DNA from: Myxococcaceae bacterium
GTDB lineage: Bacteria; Myxococcota; Myxococcia; Myxococcales; Myxococcaceae
DNA length: 42,612 nucleotides
Assembly: GCA_022842905.1 (NCBI GenBank)
Contig: JALHOS010000013.1
Coordinates: 1 to 42,612 of the forward strand
Reading direction: 5' to 3'
Below are positions 40,842 to 42,612 of the stretch, in pieces. The notes under the pieces are model-generated. The model worked only from the letters and a program-made list of their open reading frames with translations, was not told the DNA's origin and made no database searches. The translations under genes were made by a program, and so were the position numbers. Position 1 is the stretch's first letter. Each line of letters starts with the position of its first letter.

Positions 40842-42467
40842 ATGCCCCCCCGCTCGGATCGCTGGCTCGTGGGCCTGGCCGTCGGCGCCGCGGCGTTGGC
40901 GCTGGGGACGCAGCTCCAAGACGTCGACCCGCCGCAGTACGCCGACGTGGCCGCGCGCATCTTGAGGACCGGCGAGTGGCTCGCGCTCACCGACATGAGC
41001 GGGCCGTTCCTCAACAAGCCACCGTTGATGATGTGGCTCCAGGCGCTGGCCATGGCCGTGCTCGGCGTGGGCTCGGTGGCCGCGCGGCTGCCGGCGGTGC
41101 TGCTGTTGGCGAGCACGGTTGGGGCGACCTGGGCAGTGGGCCGGGCCTTGTTCGGGGAGAAGGTGGCCTGGGGCGGCGCAGCGCTGACGGGCGTCGCGGT
41201 GGGCAGCCAGCTCATGGTGTCGGATCCGAAGGTCGACGGCGCGCTGACGGCGATGACGACGGTGTGCGTCGCGCTGCTCGTTCACGCGCGTGCGAGGCCT
41301 TGGCTCGTCCTGCCGGCGTGGCTGTTCGGCGCGCTGGCGCTGCTGTCGAAGGGGCCGATCGGCCTGGTACTCCCCTTCGTCGCCGTCGCGCCGGAGTGGC
41401 TGCGCGGGGCGTTCGACGCAGCGCCTCGGCCTTGGTGGCGCCGCGTGCTGGCCGTGCGGCCGCTGATGGGCGTGTTGCTCGTCGCGGCGCTGTCCGCGCC
41501 GTTCTACGTCGCCATGGCCAAGGCCACCGCCGGCGCCGCGGGCTTTCTGTTGTGGAGCCAGGGCATCGGCCGGCTGCTCGACTCGAGCGGCTGGAAGAAC
41601 GACACCACGCCGCTGTTCTTCACCCACACCGCGCTGTGGGCGTACTTCCCGTTCTCCCTCGCGCTGCTGCCCGCGCTGGCCGAGGCGCTGCGCGCGCGCG
41701 TTCGTCGAGCGCCGTTCGCGGTGTCGCCGCAGCGTGTCGTCTGGTGGTGGCTGGGCGGGGGCTTCGTGATCATCTCGCTGGCGAAGTACCGCCTGCCCCA
41801 GTACTGCTTTTGGCTCATCCCGCCGGCGGCGTTGATCGCCGCGGACTTCCTCGAGCGTCACACGGGAGCGTGGATCAGGGTGTTGGGTGGAGTGCTTGGG
41901 CTGCTGACGACGGCGCTCGGGGCGTTCCTGCTCGTCGCCTGCTTTCCGCCGGAGGTGTGGTGGCACTGGGCGTGGCTCGGCGTGCTCGGCGCCGCTGCCG
42001 TGCTGGCCGCCTTCGGTCCGCTCTCACCCGCGGGGCGGTTGGCGATCGTCGGGGTGGCCTTCGCCGGTTTCTATCAAGGGGAGATCCACCGACGGCTCCT
42101 GGACTTCCAGGCCAGCGAGGCGCTCGGGCGACGGGCCCAGCTCGAGGAGCCCACCCGCGGCGATCTCTTCTTTGCCGACCGCGAGCCGCTCTACTCGGTC
42201 GCCTTCTACGCCGAGCGCGACGTGCGCCGACACACGCCGGAGGAGCTTGCCGTGGTCGTCCGGCAGCAGGGCACGCGGCTGGCGATCGCACCGGAGGCCA
42301 CGCTCGAGGCGCTGCGCTCCGCCGGACTCCAGGTCGACGCACTGCTGCGGGCTCCGCACTTTCACACCAGCACGCCGACCAAGGCGTTCATGCTCGCGCG
42401 GAGCCGGAGCAGCGTGCTCGAGCAGCTCGTCCTTGTGCGCCTGTCGTTGGCCGCGCCCTCGCCTTGA
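40842..42467 (+). CDS. ArnT/PMT-like family 39/83 membrane glycosyltransferase
   Basis: This 541-residue polytopic protein has about ten hydrophobic helices and the ArnT-style N-terminus: an acidic loop DVDPPQYADVAARILRTGEW, and later SGPFLNKPPLMMWLQALAMA. It uses a lipid-linked sugar as donor on the periplasmic side of the membrane. ArnT members decorate lipid A or proteins; which one applies here is not clear. The C-terminal soluble part includes a small domain (LEEPTRGDLFFADREPLYSV). It diverges from the sugar transferase gene and ends 13 bp before the 15-bp repeat array. Confidence 0.88.
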   Translation: MPPRSDRWLVGLAVGAAALALGTQLQDVDPPQYADVAARILRTGEWLALTDMSGPFLNKPPLMMWLQALAMAVLGVGSVAARLPAVLLLASTVGATWAVGRALFGEKVAWGGAALTGVAVGSQLMVSDPKVDGALTAMTTVCVALLVHARARPWLVLPAWLFGALALLSKGPIGLVLPFVAVAPEWLRGAFDAAPRPWWRRVLAVRPLMGVLLVAALSAPFYVAMAKATAGAAGFLLWSQGIGRLLDSSGWKNDTTPLFFTHTALWAYFPFSLALLPALAEALRARVRRAPFAVSPQRVVWWWLGGGFVIISLAKYRLPQYCFWLIPPAALIAADFLERHTGAWIRVLGGVLGLLTTALGAFLLVACFPPEVWWHWAWLGVLGAAAVLAAFGPLSPAGRLAIVGVAFAGFYQGEIHRRLLDFQASEALGRRAQLEEPTRGDLFFADREPLYSVAFYAERDVRRHTPEELAVVVRQQGTRLAIAPEATLEALRSAGLQVDALLRAPHFHTSTPTKAFMLARSRSSVLEQLVLVRLSLAAPSP

Positions 42468-42480
42468 AGCGAGCGGGCGC

Positions 42481-42612
42481 CGGGGATGACGCGGCCGGGG
42501 ATGACGCGGCCGGGGATGACGCGGCCGGGGATGACGCGGCCGGGGATGACGCGGCCGGGGATGACGCGGCCGGGGATGACGCGGCCGGGGATGACGCGGC
42601 CGGGGATGACGC
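42481..42612. repeat. 15-bp tandem repeat, at least 8.8 copies, runs past the window edge
   Basis: The unit CGGGGATGACGCGGC is repeated without mismatch from 42481 to the last base, and the array is cut by the window end. Fifteen is a multiple of three, so on the plus strand one frame gives (GDDAA)n and on the minus strand others give (GRVIP)n or (AASSP)n. It may be the end of a gene or a non-coding satellite beyond the window. Perfect identity suggests recent expansion. Confidence 0.95.

Overview
The window is high-GC DNA densely packed with genes in short overlapping operons, and many starts and stops share 4 bases (ATGA or GTGA). A lipoprotein with a MYXO-CTERM-like tail, many small lipoproteins, a class II ribonucleotide reductase, a PilZ protein and an EpsZ/WcaJ-type sugar transferase point to a Myxococcota (delta-proteobacterial) chromosome. 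That assignment is inferred from protein character, because no rRNA or other taxonomic marker is present. No tRNA, rRNA, CRISPR array, insertion sequence or prophage is visible; the window looks like core chromosome with a few accessory stretches.

Layout. 1-3814: a HARE-HTH/restriction-endonuclease-fold protein (runs off the left edge) diverges from a beta-propeller protein. 3804-13288 (minus strand): a long housekeeping block read from right to left: yceD, rpmF, a strong hairpin, then fabH-fabD-fabG-acpP-fabF, a small secreted protein, rpiB, a lipoprotein, glyA, nrdR, ribD. It combines fatty-acid synthesis with one-carbon, pentose, ribonucleotide-reductase control and riboflavin genes; plsX is absent from its usual place. 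13379-14805: a TPR membrane protein and a lipoprotein. 14826-21870: a phosphate/polyphosphate group: PilZ, a PhoB-like regulator, a soluble PhoR-like kinase, a metallophosphoesterase, ppx and ppk (the last two divergent across a 77-bp gap with a perfect inverted repeat). 21954-23772: tatA, a TPR protein and an RpoH-like sigma factor.

23964-28874 (minus strand): a compact six-gene operon (ThDP enzyme, cysteine hydrolase, Rieske ferredoxin, QueD, FolE, FAD-linked oxidase) that joins pterin/7-deazaguanine chemistry to redox proteins. Divergent from it are an ATP-grasp-like protein and a small membrane protein. 30805-33628 is the most accessory part: a hypothetical protein, three palindromes on an exact 42-bp period, a MYXO-CTERM-like lipoprotein, and a 63-bp minisatellite encoding a 21-residue repeat. 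33629-35420: a redox/hydrolase trio (2Fe-2S ferredoxin, dienelactone hydrolase, peroxiredoxin-like). 35421-36021 is a 600-bp gene-free leader with DnaA-box-like repeats, ahead of nrdJ. 38892-42467: a small secreted TPR-like protein, an exopolysaccharide-initiating sugar transferase and an ArnT-like glycosyltransferase. The window ends inside a 15-bp tandem repeat.

Best candidates for something undescribed are the 42-bp-phased palindromes, the 63-bp repeat gene with its frame-breaking copies, the FolE/QueD/Rieske/ThDP operon, and the HARE-HTH protein whose nuclease domain seems to have lost its catalytic residues.
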